Shown: in pieces, positions 8,901 to 15,801 of the stretch
How the letters are laid out: each line of letters opens with the position of its first letter
Position numbering within the stretch: position 1 is the first letter of the stretch
Origin: Pseudomonadota bacterium
GTDB lineage: Bacteria; Pseudomonadota; Gammaproteobacteria; Burkholderiales; Methylophilaceae
NCBI GenBank assembly: GCA_029549705.1
Contig: JAKPIR010000364.1
Location: forward strand, 1-18,286
DNA length: 18,286 bases
Direction of reading: 5' to 3'
The notes under the pieces: generated by a model
Database searches by the model: none
Told to the model about the DNA's origin: nothing
Seen by the model: the letters and a program-made list of their open reading frames with translations, nothing else
Program-made: the position numbers and the translations under genes

Positions 8901-9154
8901 TTATCGCTAATTTGTTGCTCAACTTCTACCGCGCTCGCCCCCGGCCAAGTGGTACGCACCAGCATGACTTTAAACGTGAATGGCGGATCTTCAGATTGGC
9001 CTAACTTACTGTAAGCCAACAAGCCTGAAATGGTCAGCATCAGCATGATATACAGCACTAACACTTGGTTTTTAAGCGCCCATTCTGATAAATTAAAACG
9101 GGATTTTTCTAGCATTTCTGCTGCATTGGCATCTTTCATTTTGTTATCAATCAC
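5936..9154 (-). CDS. RND efflux pump, inner membrane transporter subunit (HAE-1/AcrB type)
   Basis: This 1072-residue proton-driven transporter would export hydrophobic compounds from the inner membrane and periplasm through the adaptor and TolC-type channel of the same operon. It has the standard two-fold layout: TM1 (about 29-47), a large periplasmic porter loop (SEDPPFTFKVMLVRTTWPGA...), a TM2-TM6 block, a second TM segment near 570, a second porter loop and a C-terminal TM block. The proton-relay pair is Asp419-Asp420 in LVDDAII. At the place of AcrB Lys940 there is Arg978 (MIMRNSVILVDQI), a variation that I recall from TriC/MexK-like pumps. The start codon is GTG at 9154, overlapping the adaptor stop by 4 bp and preceded by GAGGCGG; an internal ATG at 9139 is less well supported. 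Substrate is unknown. Confidence 0.95.
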   Translation of the reverse strand: MIDNKMKDANAAEMLEKSRFNLSEWALKNQVLVLYIMLMLTISGLLAYSKLGQSEDPPFTFKVMLVRTTWPGASAVEVEQQISDKLEKKLQEVPHLYYTSGYSRPGESLIFIVIKDDTFSKEIPDIWYQVRKKISDIRHTLPHNIESLTFNDEFSDVYGSMYALTGDGFDNFALKKQAEAVRAELLKTPDVAKVEFFGERKQRIFLEISNAKLSTLGISTTELINILQTQNAVVRGGTFDSPNERIRIDVSGRYNTLEDLREIRLRANNQDFRLGDVARVYRGYEDPPRDTVRFEGQETLLLGVSMREGGDVIALGHNLDAKIAKIQQNLPIGLSFNTVTSQPKLVADSVNDFVKSLIEALVIVLGVSLLSLGLRTGIVVAIAIPIVLSATFLVMHWLNIGLHKISLGALILALGLLVDDAIIAVEMMSSKMEQGWDRAKAASFAYTSTAMPMLTGTLVTVAGFLPIATAVSSTGEYTRSIFQVSAIALIISWFAAVIFVPYLGYHLLPDYSKKPQPLKITRWFKSKFRLKVEHPDENNETENHHHDIYNTSFYHAFRHLVIRCVRYRKTVILITAAMFVISVIGFGKVQQQFFPDSTRLELVVDLRLTEGASYHATDREVKKLEQWLQHWRKLHPTTETQGIDNYVAYIGTGSPRYYLPMDIQLAHRGFAQFVILSKDLKTREALRSDLIHLFENDFPNLRASVMRLENGPPVGFPVQFRVDGSDIPKIREIAHRIADIMRANPHLANVQLGWEEPSKVMKVTIDQSKARLLGVSSVDIANMLNGAMSELYITEFREGNERIDLVARGAEVERTKLSRLPNLMINTQNGTSVPLSQIATISSEFEEGVIWRRNRVPSITVRANLRGDMQAPVVSAQIEEKLTEITANLPLGITVETGGAVEESAKGGASVAKGFPLFLVVVLTLLILQLKSFSRVIMVLLTAPLGLIGVTIALLLFDKPFGFVAMLGTIALSGMIMRNSVILVDQIDQDKASGLAPWQAVVESTIRRFRPIVLTAAAAILAMIPLTRSVFFGPMAVAIMGGLAIATILTVLFLPALYAAWFKVKIPDSITS

Positions 9155-10224
9155 AATGCCGCCTCAACTGTTGGTTTTACTTTTTGCCCTTTAGTTAGGG
9201 TGTGTACGCCGGCAATGGCAACCATTTCCCCCGCCTGCAACCCGCTTGAAATCACAATGCCGGCCTCTGAATAGGTGCCTGCTGTCACTTCTCTTGGTTG
9301 AGCAATGCCCTCTTTGCTAATCACCCAAACACTAGTTTTACCCGCGACGTGGGTCAGGGCGGTAGAGGGGATAATGATTTCATCTGGCTGTGATTCTCCA
9401 AAGCTCACGCCCGCCGTCATACCGAGTTTTACGGCGTCATCCGGATTGGCAATGCTGACGCGTACATCAAAGGCCCTGGTGGCAGAGTTTGCAGCTGGTG
9501 CGATTTCGCGCACTTTTCCCTGATAGGTTTTGCTTTGCGCGGCCCATAGTTTTACTGCCACCGCATCCCCCGTTTTTATTTGCGTCATGCGGGATTCTGG
9601 TACGGCGACTAACACTTCTATTTGTTTGGTATCGACAATTTGCGCAATCGTGCTGCCTGCTTCTACCACTTGGCCAGGTTCAGCATGAATTTTTGTTACA
9701 ACACCATCGCGGTCCGCCACCAAAGCGGTATAGCGTGATTGGTTGCCCGATACCGCAGCCCGCGCCTTCACTTGCTGCAAGCGCGCGGCTGAAGTTTTGA
9801 GTTCCGCTTCGCGAATGTCCAGCGCTGATTGAGAAATAAATTTTTTATTGAACAATAAGCGTTGGCGCTCTACTTCGGCTTTTGCCAGCGCGTGGCTGGC
9901 TTCGGCGGCACGTACATCGGCGTTGGCGGCCTGATTGCTCAGGTTGGTGTCCGCCGCATCCAGACGCGCCAGGACTTGGCCTTTTTTGACAATAGTACCC
10001 ACTTCTACATTACGTTCTATAATTTTTCCGTTAATTCTAAACGCTTGATTAGATTCATAGCGTGATTTTACTTCGCCCACCAGCACCATGCTGTTATTGG
10101 CAGAACTGGTACCAACAACAGTGACCAATGCAGGGCGGGGCGGCAATGGTGGTTCTGTGGGGCGCTCACAGGCCAGCAACAGGCTGCTGACTGCCAATAT
10201 GATGTATGTTTTTGTTGGTTTCAT
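9151..10224 (-). CDS. RND efflux pump periplasmic adaptor lipoprotein (membrane fusion protein)
   Basis: The product is a 357-residue adaptor that links the RND pump to the TolC-type channel. An N-terminal lipoprotein signal is visible, with lipobox LLAC and acylated Cys19, so it is tethered to the inner membrane. Next come a proline-rich linker, a beta-barrel strand region and the first half of a lipoyl domain (GKIIERNVEVGTIVKKGQVLARLD). An alpha-helical hairpin (about residues 95-150, rich in Ala/Lys/Glu/Arg) follows, then the second lipoyl half (VVTKIHAEPGQVVEAGSTIAQI). The barrel and C-terminal membrane-proximal domain come last. It begins 33 bases after the tetR stop, behind an AAAGAGAA ribosome binding site, and its stop overlaps the GTG start of the pump gene. 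This is strong evidence of co-expression. Confidence 0.95.
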   Translation of the reverse strand: MKPTKTYIILAVSSLLLACERPTEPPLPPRPALVTVVGTSSANNSMVLVGEVKSRYESNQAFRINGKIIERNVEVGTIVKKGQVLARLDAADTNLSNQAANADVRAAEASHALAKAEVERQRLLFNKKFISQSALDIREAELKTSAARLQQVKARAAVSGNQSRYTALVADRDGVVTKIHAEPGQVVEAGSTIAQIVDTKQIEVLVAVPESRMTQIKTGDAVAVKLWAAQSKTYQGKVREIAPAANSATRAFDVRVSIANPDDAVKLGMTAGVSFGESQPDEIIIPSTALTHVAGKTSVWVISKEGIAQPREVTAGTYSEAGIVISSGLQAGEMVAIAGVHTLTKGQKVKPTVEAAL

Positions 10225-10257
10225 TGTTATTCTCTTTTTTTATTTTCTACAAAGCAA

Positions 10258-10887
10258 TTATTTAGATTTTAATAGGCCGCTGATGAGCACCGACTGCATC
10301 ATTTGCAGGCGTAACGTTATATCGCGCCAATTCACCCAAGTATCCTCCGCCATGGTGATTTGTAAGGCACAAACACCGTGCATCCCTGCCCAGATGGTTT
10401 GAGCAATCAGGTCGGCATCTTTTAGTTCTGGTTTAAATAGCCCGGCATTAAACACATCATTCACCACTAGCTGCAACTGAAAATAAGCATCCTGCTCGGG
10501 GTGATTTTGCTCCAAGGACAAATCATTTGGATGACGCGGTGTGTGGGTTGTCATAAACATCAGGCGATAGTGATTGGGGTGTGACAACGCAAATTCAGCG
10601 TAACCGCGACCCAGCATCAACATGCGCTCAACGGGGTCAGCAATATCAAAAATACGCTTTTGCGAGGTAGCAAGTGCTAAAAAATCTGTTTCACATATTG
10701 CACGCAGTACAGATTCTTTATCGGCAAAATGCAGATAAATGCTGGTGGCAGAATAACCGATGCGCTTGGCGATTTCACGCATGGTGACAGCCTCCACCCC
10801 TTTTGACACAAACAAATCGCGCGCAGCATCAATAATTAATGTGCGTAATTGTTGGCGCTCGGCTTCAGTTTTAGGTTTTGGTGGCAT
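10258..10887 (-). CDS. TetR-family transcriptional regulator of the efflux operon
   Basis: This 209-residue DNA-binding repressor is probably the local regulator of the pump. The N-terminal TetR helix-turn-helix is clear (about residues 16-60), with AARDLFVSKGVEAVTMREIA and then RIGYSATSIYLHFADKESVL; the recognition helix is near residues 46-53. The C-terminal ligand domain (about 75-205) has the pattern RGYAEFALSHPNHYRLMF typical of the WHG/TetR_C_33 type. It is the first gene of the pump string, 33 bases before the adaptor gene and on the same strand, so it would repress its own transcription along with the pump. I see no clean palindrome in the 50 bases before its ATG. The nearest strong palindrome is upstream of the DUF2269-type gene, which may be its operator if transcription starts there. 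Confidence 0.93.
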   Translation of the reverse strand: MPPKPKTEAERQQLRTLIIDAARDLFVSKGVEAVTMREIAKRIGYSATSIYLHFADKESVLRAICETDFLALATSQKRIFDIADPVERMLMLGRGYAEFALSHPNHYRLMFMTTHTPRHPNDLSLEQNHPEQDAYFQLQLVVNDVFNAGLFKPELKDADLIAQTIWAGMHGVCALQITMAEDTWVNWRDITLRLQMMQSVLISGLLKSK

Positions 10888-10935
10888 GGCAATTTTGTAT
10901 TAAAAATAAGGCTTAAATTTCAGGTTATTTTACAT

Positions 10936-10999
10936 CAACCTTTTTTGATGCTCTGCGAGCCTTGTAAATAAAGGCTTCCAGAGCATTTATTTTTTCTCG
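10936..10999 (+). repeat. 64-bp dispersed palindromic repeat, copy A
   Basis: This is the first copy of a repeat that occurs three times in the window. It starts CAACCTTTTTTG, then has a stem arm ATGCTCTGCGAGCCTT (10948-10963), a 7-base loop GTAAATA, the facing arm AAGGCTTCCAGAGCAT (10971-10986; two mismatched positions), and ends TTATTTTTTCTCG. It matches copy B (reversed) at 60 of 64 positions. Read rightward, the stem is followed by a T-rich tract like an intrinsic terminator. However, both neighbouring genes are leftward, so it has no obvious transcript to end here. It lies between the DUF2269-type gene and tetR. Confidence 0.9.
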
Positions 11000-11029
11000 A
11001 GGATTTTTCACGCGTTTTTACCGATATTT

Positions 11030-11500
11030 TCAGGCAGGTTTAAATGTCATCCAATATAAGTTAATTAAAGGCAACAGCACGGCAATGGCGCCATAAATAT
11101 TCCAGCGTGTACTGAGTTTCCAGTAGGTGTCAGGAATCACGTTTGTTTGAGAAAATTCACGCGCCATTTTGGCCTGTTTCTTTTGCGTTGGAATGAGTAC
11201 GACCACCCAAATCACGCCGGATAACACAAACATCCCAAGGCCTTGCGATAACCATTTTGCTGAAAAACTCATATGGTGTATGCCAACATTTGCCATCCCT
11301 GCTAGCAATAAAATGGCGGCGCCTCCTGCGGTAAATATATAGTCAGTCAATATAACTTGCCGTTGGGCAAACGCAATGACTTGGGCGTTTTTGGTGTAAT
11401 CAGCCATCACTTTCCACCAGCCCGTGATGATGATGTTTCCCAAAAAAAGCACCACCCCTAAAATGTGGATGGTTTTTAGCCATAAATAGGTATTGCTCAT
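11030..11500 (-). CDS. DUF2269-type small integral membrane protein
   Basis: This is a 156-residue inner-membrane protein with four predicted membrane segments: about residues 7-27, 55-73, 84-104 and 135-151. It begins MSNTYLWLKTIHILGVVLFLGNI, the pattern of the DUF2269 (predicted integral membrane protein) family, in which an N-terminal His in the first helix is typical. Function is not known. The ATG follows a good ribosome binding site (GGAAAG, 5 bases spacing). Just upstream lies a promoter with a perfect TTGACA -35 element and a long palindrome, so the gene is probably tightly regulated. It is on the same strand as tetR, 142 bases before it, with repeat copy A between them. Read-through into the efflux operon is possible but not shown. 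Confidence 0.82.
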   Translation of the reverse strand: MSNTYLWLKTIHILGVVLFLGNIIITGWWKVMADYTKNAQVIAFAQRQVILTDYIFTAGGAAILLLAGMANVGIHHMSFSAKWLSQGLGMFVLSGVIWVVVLIPTQKKQAKMAREFSQTNVIPDTYWKLSTRWNIYGAIAVLLPLINLYWMTFKPA

Positions 11501-11551
11501 TTTAGCTTTCCATACAATGCGCGATTAGTATTACACATTGTATTTATATTA

Positions 11552-11578
11552 TTAACGTTGTTATATTAACAACGTTAA
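11552..11578. promoter_or_regulatory. Perfect palindrome, probable repressor operator
   Basis: Arms TTAACGTTGTTA (11552-11563) and TAACAACGTTAA (11567-11578) are exact inverse complements around a 3-base centre. The 27-bp palindrome lies over the -10 element and spacer of the promoter for the DUF2269-type gene. Size and symmetry fit a dimeric or double-dimeric repressor such as the TetR family. The nearby tetR product is the obvious candidate binder, but nothing in the sequence proves it. Neither strand has a T-run directly after the palindrome, so it is not a usual terminator of the regulator gene upstream. Confidence 0.65.
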
Positions 11579-11592
11579 CTAAAGGCTGTCAA
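11563..11592 (-). promoter_or_regulatory. Candidate sigma-70 promoter of the DUF2269-type gene
   Basis: On the minus strand a perfect -35 element TTGACA (11587-11592) is followed, after an 18-base spacer, by TAATAT (11563-11568), which matches TATAAT at 4 of 6 positions. Transcription would start near 11556, leaving a leader of about 55 bases before the ATG at 11500. A perfect inverted repeat covers the -10 region and half of the spacer, which suggests repression by occlusion. Confidence 0.6.
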
Positions 11593-11630
11593 GTCTGCGC
11601 ATAAGATTTTATTACCGCTTTTTTCAAGGA

Positions 11631-13028
11631 TTATTTAAGCTGATACTGCTCTAATTTATACCAGAGTGAGCGTTCGCTGATTTCAAGCAGCTTTGCCGCC
11701 TTGCTTTTATTGCCTTTACATGCGGCGATTGCATCAACAATCAGCTGGCGTTCAATTTGCGCAATTGCTTGCGGTATAGAATAGCCTTCTGTGGCTATTT
11801 GTAATGTTGGAGCGCCGCCTGAAGATGCAGCCTCCGAGCCTTGACTAGCGGAAAGTTGACGGTCAGAAAAATTCGTACCAGAAACGATATCTGCAGGTAA
11901 GTGTTGCGGCGTAATGGGCTTGCCGCCCGCTAAAATTGCGGCACGCTCCAACACGTTTTGTAGTTCTCGTACATTACCGGGCCAGCTGTAAGCGCTTAAT
12001 TTTTGTAGGGCTTCATCGCTAATCTGCGCAGATTTTTTATCAAGATACGCTTGAGTAATCAATTGAATGTCTTCACCACGTTCGCGTAGCGCGGGAATTT
12101 GCAGTTGAAATACATTGAGGCGGTAATACAAATCTTCACGCAACTTACCTTCTTTAACGGCTTGTAGCGGGTCACGATTGGTTGCGGCAACAACGCGAAT
12201 ATCTAAAGAAATTTGCCGGTTACCGCCTAATTTTTCTATCACGCCTTCTTGCAGTGCACGTAATAGTTTGGCCTGCAGATTGATGGGCATTTCAGTGATT
12301 TCATCTAAAAAAATTGTGCCGCCTTCAGCGAGTTCAAACTTACCAACGCGGTCTTTTACGGCACCAGTGAACGCGCCTTTTTCATAGCCAAATAATTCTG
12401 ATTCCAGCATTTCGGCAGGGATTGCCGCGCAATTCACAGCGACAAACAAGGCATTTTTTCTGTCAGAATGCTGGTGAATCGCTTTGGCCACCAACTCTTT
12501 ACCGGTACCCGTTTCACCCGTAATCAGCACCGTGGCTTTTTCGGGCGCAACTTGGCGTATCAATTGCTTTAGCGCCATCATGGGGGCACTCAAGCCCACT
12601 AAGCCGTCATTCTCAGTATGGGTGTTGTTTTTTAAGTAAGTATTTTCTAAATTAAGCCGTTTGACTGAAAGCGCTTTGGCAATGGCAATTTCTAGGGTTT
12701 CCAAATCAAATGGGCGCAGAATATAGTCACTCGCGCCTAGCTTCATGGCTTCAACCGCAGTTTTAATTTCACCCTGTGCCGTGACCATAATGAAGGGCAG
12801 CGTTTCATTTTCAAGCCGGATATTTTTAAGTAACTCCAGCCCGTTCATGCTAGGCATGTGCAAATCACTGACGACTAAATCAATGGTCCGGCTTTTAATC
12901 ATTTGCAAGGCTTCTTTGCCATCTGCTGCTACAACCGGCTGGTAACCAGCCTGACGCAGGCTAATTTCAAGCAAGCGGCGCATGCTGGGTTCATCATCCA
13001 CCGCTAAAATTGTTTTTTGCTTATCCAT
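11631..13028 (-). CDS. Sigma-54-dependent response regulator (NtrC family)
   Basis: This 465-residue two-component activator would switch on sigma-54 promoters when phosphorylated by the kinase encoded just upstream. The receiver domain (about 5-120) has the acidic pair Asp11-Asp12, phospho-acceptor Asp55 and switch Thr83. The usual Lys of the KPF motif is Arg105 (ILRPFD). The AAA+ domain (about 143-370) has Walker A GETGTGKE (171-178), the sigma-54 contact loop GAFTGA (218-223), Walker B TIFLDE (238-243), and the arginine-rich sensor region LREDLYYRLNVF with SWPGNVREL. A serine/glycine-rich linker (about 388-408) precedes a Fis-type HTH at the C terminus (NKSKAAKLLEISERSLWYKL). It starts 21 bases after the kinase stop. 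All core residues for sigma-54 activation are present. Confidence 0.94.
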   Translation of the reverse strand: MDKQKTILAVDDEPSMRRLLEISLRQAGYQPVVAADGKEALQMIKSRTIDLVVSDLHMPSMNGLELLKNIRLENETLPFIMVTAQGEIKTAVEAMKLGASDYILRPFDLETLEIAIAKALSVKRLNLENTYLKNNTHTENDGLVGLSAPMMALKQLIRQVAPEKATVLITGETGTGKELVAKAIHQHSDRKNALFVAVNCAAIPAEMLESELFGYEKGAFTGAVKDRVGKFELAEGGTIFLDEITEMPINLQAKLLRALQEGVIEKLGGNRQISLDIRVVAATNRDPLQAVKEGKLREDLYYRLNVFQLQIPALRERGEDIQLITQAYLDKKSAQISDEALQKLSAYSWPGNVRELQNVLERAAILAGGKPITPQHLPADIVSGTNFSDRQLSASQGSEAASSGGAPTLQIATEGYSIPQAIAQIERQLIVDAIAACKGNKSKAAKLLEISERSLWYKLEQYQLK

Positions 13029-13049
13029 ATTCTAATGTGCTCAGTCGTA

Positions 13050-14729
13050 TCAAGTCGTTAATTTTGGCAATGTAATGGTAAATTGTGCACCGCCCTGCTG
13101 ACTGGGCTGATAGTCAATTTCACCTTGGTGCGCATGCACAATTTGCCGCACAACGGCCAACCCTAAGCCCACGCCACCTGCGCGCTGCGTAAAGAATGGC
13201 TCAAATATCTGCGCCTGACTGTCAGACGGAATGCCCGGGCCGTTGTCAGCAATGGTGAGTTGCACGGTATCTTGCAAGGCCGCGATGCTCACTTCCACCT
13301 TGCCAGCATCAGGCAACATCTGAATGGCATTGATGATGAGGTTCATGAGCACTTGCGTCATTTGTTCGCTATCGGCATTGATTAAACAATCTTGCTCTGC
13401 ATGGCAGATTAACTGGATATTTTTAGTTTGCGCCTGCGCCGATAACATTGCAATGCACTTGCTGACAAGTGCAGACAAATTCACTTCAGTGAATGCTGGC
13501 AAACGTGGCCGCGCGGCATCAATCAAACTGGAGACCAAATTGTTTAAGCGTTCAGTTTCACTGATGATAAAGCCCAATACTTCGTGACCTTCTTTGCTTA
13601 ATTGTGGTTCGCGCTGTAATACATTGGCAGACGACCGCAAAATACCCAGGGGTGTACGCACTTCGTGGCTCATTGCGGCGGCCATTTCGCCAACTACCGC
13701 TAATTTAGCGGCTCGCTCAAGATTTTTTTGTGATGTTTCCAGTTCTGAAATCATTTTCTTGAAGGCGCTTGAAAGCTCCTGCACTTCTGCCGGCCCGGAG
13801 GTCGGCAATTGGCTGGTTTGGTCAAGAAAAAAGTGGCGCACAAAATGCGTGAGCTGTGATAGCGGTACTGTCACCGCTTTGGCAATCGGCGTCACTAAAA
13901 AAGTAGCAAAAACCAATGTGGTAATGAGCAAGGCCAAAAATACATAACCTAAGCGATGCACGGGCGCAACTGCAACAGAATGCAGCTTTTCAATTTCTAC
14001 CCGCCATTTTGGTAGCGTTTTGTCAGAAAAAGTGCTGTTTGCATGCATGCCATGTTTAGCATGAATTTCAGCCCAGTTACTGGTGCTGGCTATTGCATGA
14101 TTTTGTTCATCAAACAATGCGGCAGCAGTTGAATCCTGTACCGATTGATTGAGTTTATCTAGCACAATTTGCCAATTAAAATAGACAATCAAGCGCCCTT
14201 GCACTTGGCCGGTATCAGGTGAAACAATGGCTTTGGAAATTGCTAAACTAGAATTTTGATTTGCCTGATGATGCAAAATCGGGTGAACAGTGATTGTTTT
14301 TTGGCCAATATTGACTAAAAACCAAGGCACCGCAGGTTGCGTAGTTAAGCCTAAATTTTTTGGCACACTTGACGCGACAATCACGTTATTGTTGTCAACC
14401 ACTTCGATTTTTTGGTAAATATCGCCATAACTGATGACCAAATCTTGCAAAAAAGTGGCGAGGCGCTTATCAATATCGCCAATTTGAATATCTTGCATCA
14501 CCGCTAACTCGCTCCACGAATGCACGTTATGAAAGCGCTCAAACAACAGGCTTTCAACATTGCTGGCTACGGTATTGCTTAACGTTTGCAAATCATGGCT
14601 GATTTCAGTTTTAAGGGCAATTCTAGCCTGATAAAAACTTAAAAAACTCACCAGCATGGCCGGTAATAAGCCCGCCAGCAAAAAAGCCAACAATAACAAT
14701 TGGCGAATAGAAAGCGGTTTTTTTAGCAT
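13050..14729 (-). CDS. Membrane sensor histidine kinase
   Basis: This is a 559-residue inner-membrane sensor that pairs with the sigma-54 activator encoded 21 bases downstream. TM1 is at about 10-32, followed by a periplasmic sensor domain (about 34-258) with a Cache-like pattern: a long leading helix, then KIEVVDNNNVIVASSVPKN and GRLIVYFNWQIVLD. TM2 is at about 260-282, and then a HAMP-type linker to about 335. The dimerisation domain has H-box MSHEVRTPLG with phospho-acceptor His355. The ATPase domain has N-box LMNLIINAIQ, G1 DNGPGIP, F-box FEPFF and G2 GVGLGLAVV. Signal is unknown. Its start is only 58 bases from the divergently transcribed outer-membrane barrel gene, which links the sensor to the barrel/PstS-like pair. 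No strong ribosome binding site precedes the ATG. Confidence 0.93.
   Translation of the reverse strand: MLKKPLSIRQLLLLAFLLAGLLPAMLVSFLSFYQARIALKTEISHDLQTLSNTVASNVESLLFERFHNVHSWSELAVMQDIQIGDIDKRLATFLQDLVISYGDIYQKIEVVDNNNVIVASSVPKNLGLTTQPAVPWFLVNIGQKTITVHPILHHQANQNSSLAISKAIVSPDTGQVQGRLIVYFNWQIVLDKLNQSVQDSTAAALFDEQNHAIASTSNWAEIHAKHGMHANSTFSDKTLPKWRVEIEKLHSVAVAPVHRLGYVFLALLITTLVFATFLVTPIAKAVTVPLSQLTHFVRHFFLDQTSQLPTSGPAEVQELSSAFKKMISELETSQKNLERAAKLAVVGEMAAAMSHEVRTPLGILRSSANVLQREPQLSKEGHEVLGFIISETERLNNLVSSLIDAARPRLPAFTEVNLSALVSKCIAMLSAQAQTKNIQLICHAEQDCLINADSEQMTQVLMNLIINAIQMLPDAGKVEVSIAALQDTVQLTIADNGPGIPSDSQAQIFEPFFTQRAGGVGLGLAVVRQIVHAHQGEIDYQPSQQGGAQFTITLPKLTT
14702..14715 (+). promoter_or_regulatory. 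Weak candidate sigma-54 -24/-12 element upstream of the barrel gene
   Basis: The sequence TGGCGAATAGAAAGC (from 14701) keeps GG at 14702-14703 and GC at 14714-14715 with exactly 10 bases between, the spacing required for sigma-54 promoters. TGGC matches the -24 consensus, but the -12 side has AAGC instead of TTGC. It lies inside the 5' end of the divergent kinase gene, about 73 bases before the barrel gene start. The context, next to a sigma-54 activator, is the main reason to list it. Confidence 0.25.
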
Positions 14730-14787
14730 TTAATGCGACAATATGTCATTAGTTTTTAGTTTAGCTGCGTTGATTAGGTGCATGACC

Positions 14788-15801
14788 ATGAATAAACGAC
14801 TCATTATGATAGTTGCCAGTGTAACCAGCCTATTGGTGCTGTGCAAGTCGGCTTGGGCAGAAGGGGAAGCTTTATCTGAAACAGTGCCGACTACTTTTAT
14901 GGATGGCTTTAGCCTGGGTGGCTACAGTAGTGCAACACTGGTAATACCGCGCACTCGTTCTGTTGAAGCCGCTGTCGACGATATTAGTCTGATTTTGCGC
15001 TGGGAAAATGACGGCCGCTTTAAATTTTTTGGCGAGCTCGAGTTAGAGCGCCCAGTCACTTGGAACGAAGATGAGCGTTTCAGTCATAAGAATGCCTATC
15101 TTGATTTAGAGCGTTTGTACCTTGAATACAATTTATCAGAGAAACTAAACTTGCGCGCGGGCCGTTTTTTAACCCCTGCCGGACGTTGGAACTTATTACA
15201 TGCCGCACCGCTGGTCTGGACAACCTCGCGGCCATTAGTGACTAGCCGGCTATTTCCCGCTTCAACCAATGGCTTGATGCTCTACGGCAGCGCACCGATG
15301 CAAAATAAAGCGTTTGAGTACACCTTTTTTGTAGAAACGCTAAAAGACCAATACAAAGATGATTATGAAATTCAATACCGCGATGTAAGCGGCGCGCACT
15401 TTAGTTTAAATAACGATGTCAACGTGGGCTTAACGCTCATGACCTTACGCCAAACTGAGCCACGCTCGCCGGCATATCGCATGATTGGGCTTGATTTCCT
15501 AACGCAGTTAGACCGGCTGGAGTTAAGCGGCGAGGGCTACTACCGGTTTGCCAGCAATGGCAAAGATGGCGGAAGTGGCGCCTATATTCAGTCGGCTTAT
15601 CATCTGGGCCATGAATGGTATGGGCTGGCAAGGCTGGAAACGTTTCAGAGCCCGCAAGAAGGCAGCGCCGAACGCTGGCTGGTGGGTGCTACCAAGCGGC
15701 TTAAGCCTAACCAGCTGCTTAAAATGGAGTTTGCGGGCGGTAGCGGAGAACTGCCAGACGCACCACGTGGCTTTCTTGGCTCATTTGCGATTTTGTTCTA
15801 A
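14788..15801 (+). CDS. Predicted outer-membrane beta-barrel (porin-like) protein
   Basis: The product has about 337 residues and carries a signal peptide (MNKRLIMIVASVTSLL..., likely cut after AWA). Alternating amphipathic strands and many Tyr/Trp/Arg residues follow, and it ends in phenylalanine (GSFAILF), the usual C-terminal signature of outer-membrane barrels. RAGRFLTPAGRWN and STNGLMLYGS recall strands in porin-superfamily proteins, but I cannot assign a substrate. Two ATGs lie upstream, at 14743 and 14782. I prefer 14788 because AGGTG sits 7 bases before it and the signal peptide then starts cleanly. It diverges from the kinase gene. Its stop overlaps the start of the PstS-like gene by one base (TAATG), so the two are translationally coupled. 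Confidence 0.8.
   Translation: MNKRLIMIVASVTSLLVLCKSAWAEGEALSETVPTTFMDGFSLGGYSSATLVIPRTRSVEAAVDDISLILRWENDGRFKFFGELELERPVTWNEDERFSHKNAYLDLERLYLEYNLSEKLNLRAGRFLTPAGRWNLLHAAPLVWTTSRPLVTSRLFPASTNGLMLYGSAPMQNKAFEYTFFVETLKDQYKDDYEIQYRDVSGAHFSLNNDVNVGLTLMTLRQTEPRSPAYRMIGLDFLTQLDRLELSGEGYYRFASNGKDGGSGAYIQSAYHLGHEWYGLARLETFQSPQEGSAERWLVGATKRLKPNQLLKMEFAGGSGELPDAPRGFLGSFAILF

Noticed and set aside
10936..10999. Repeat copy A as terminator of the DUF2269-type gene
   Set aside because: Read leftward, the stem is followed by A-rich rather than T-rich sequence, so it lacks the terminator tail in the direction needed.
11552..11578. Palindrome as intrinsic terminator of the sigma-54 activator gene
   Set aside because: Low GC stem, no T-run after it in the leftward direction, and it lies within a promoter; operator is more likely.
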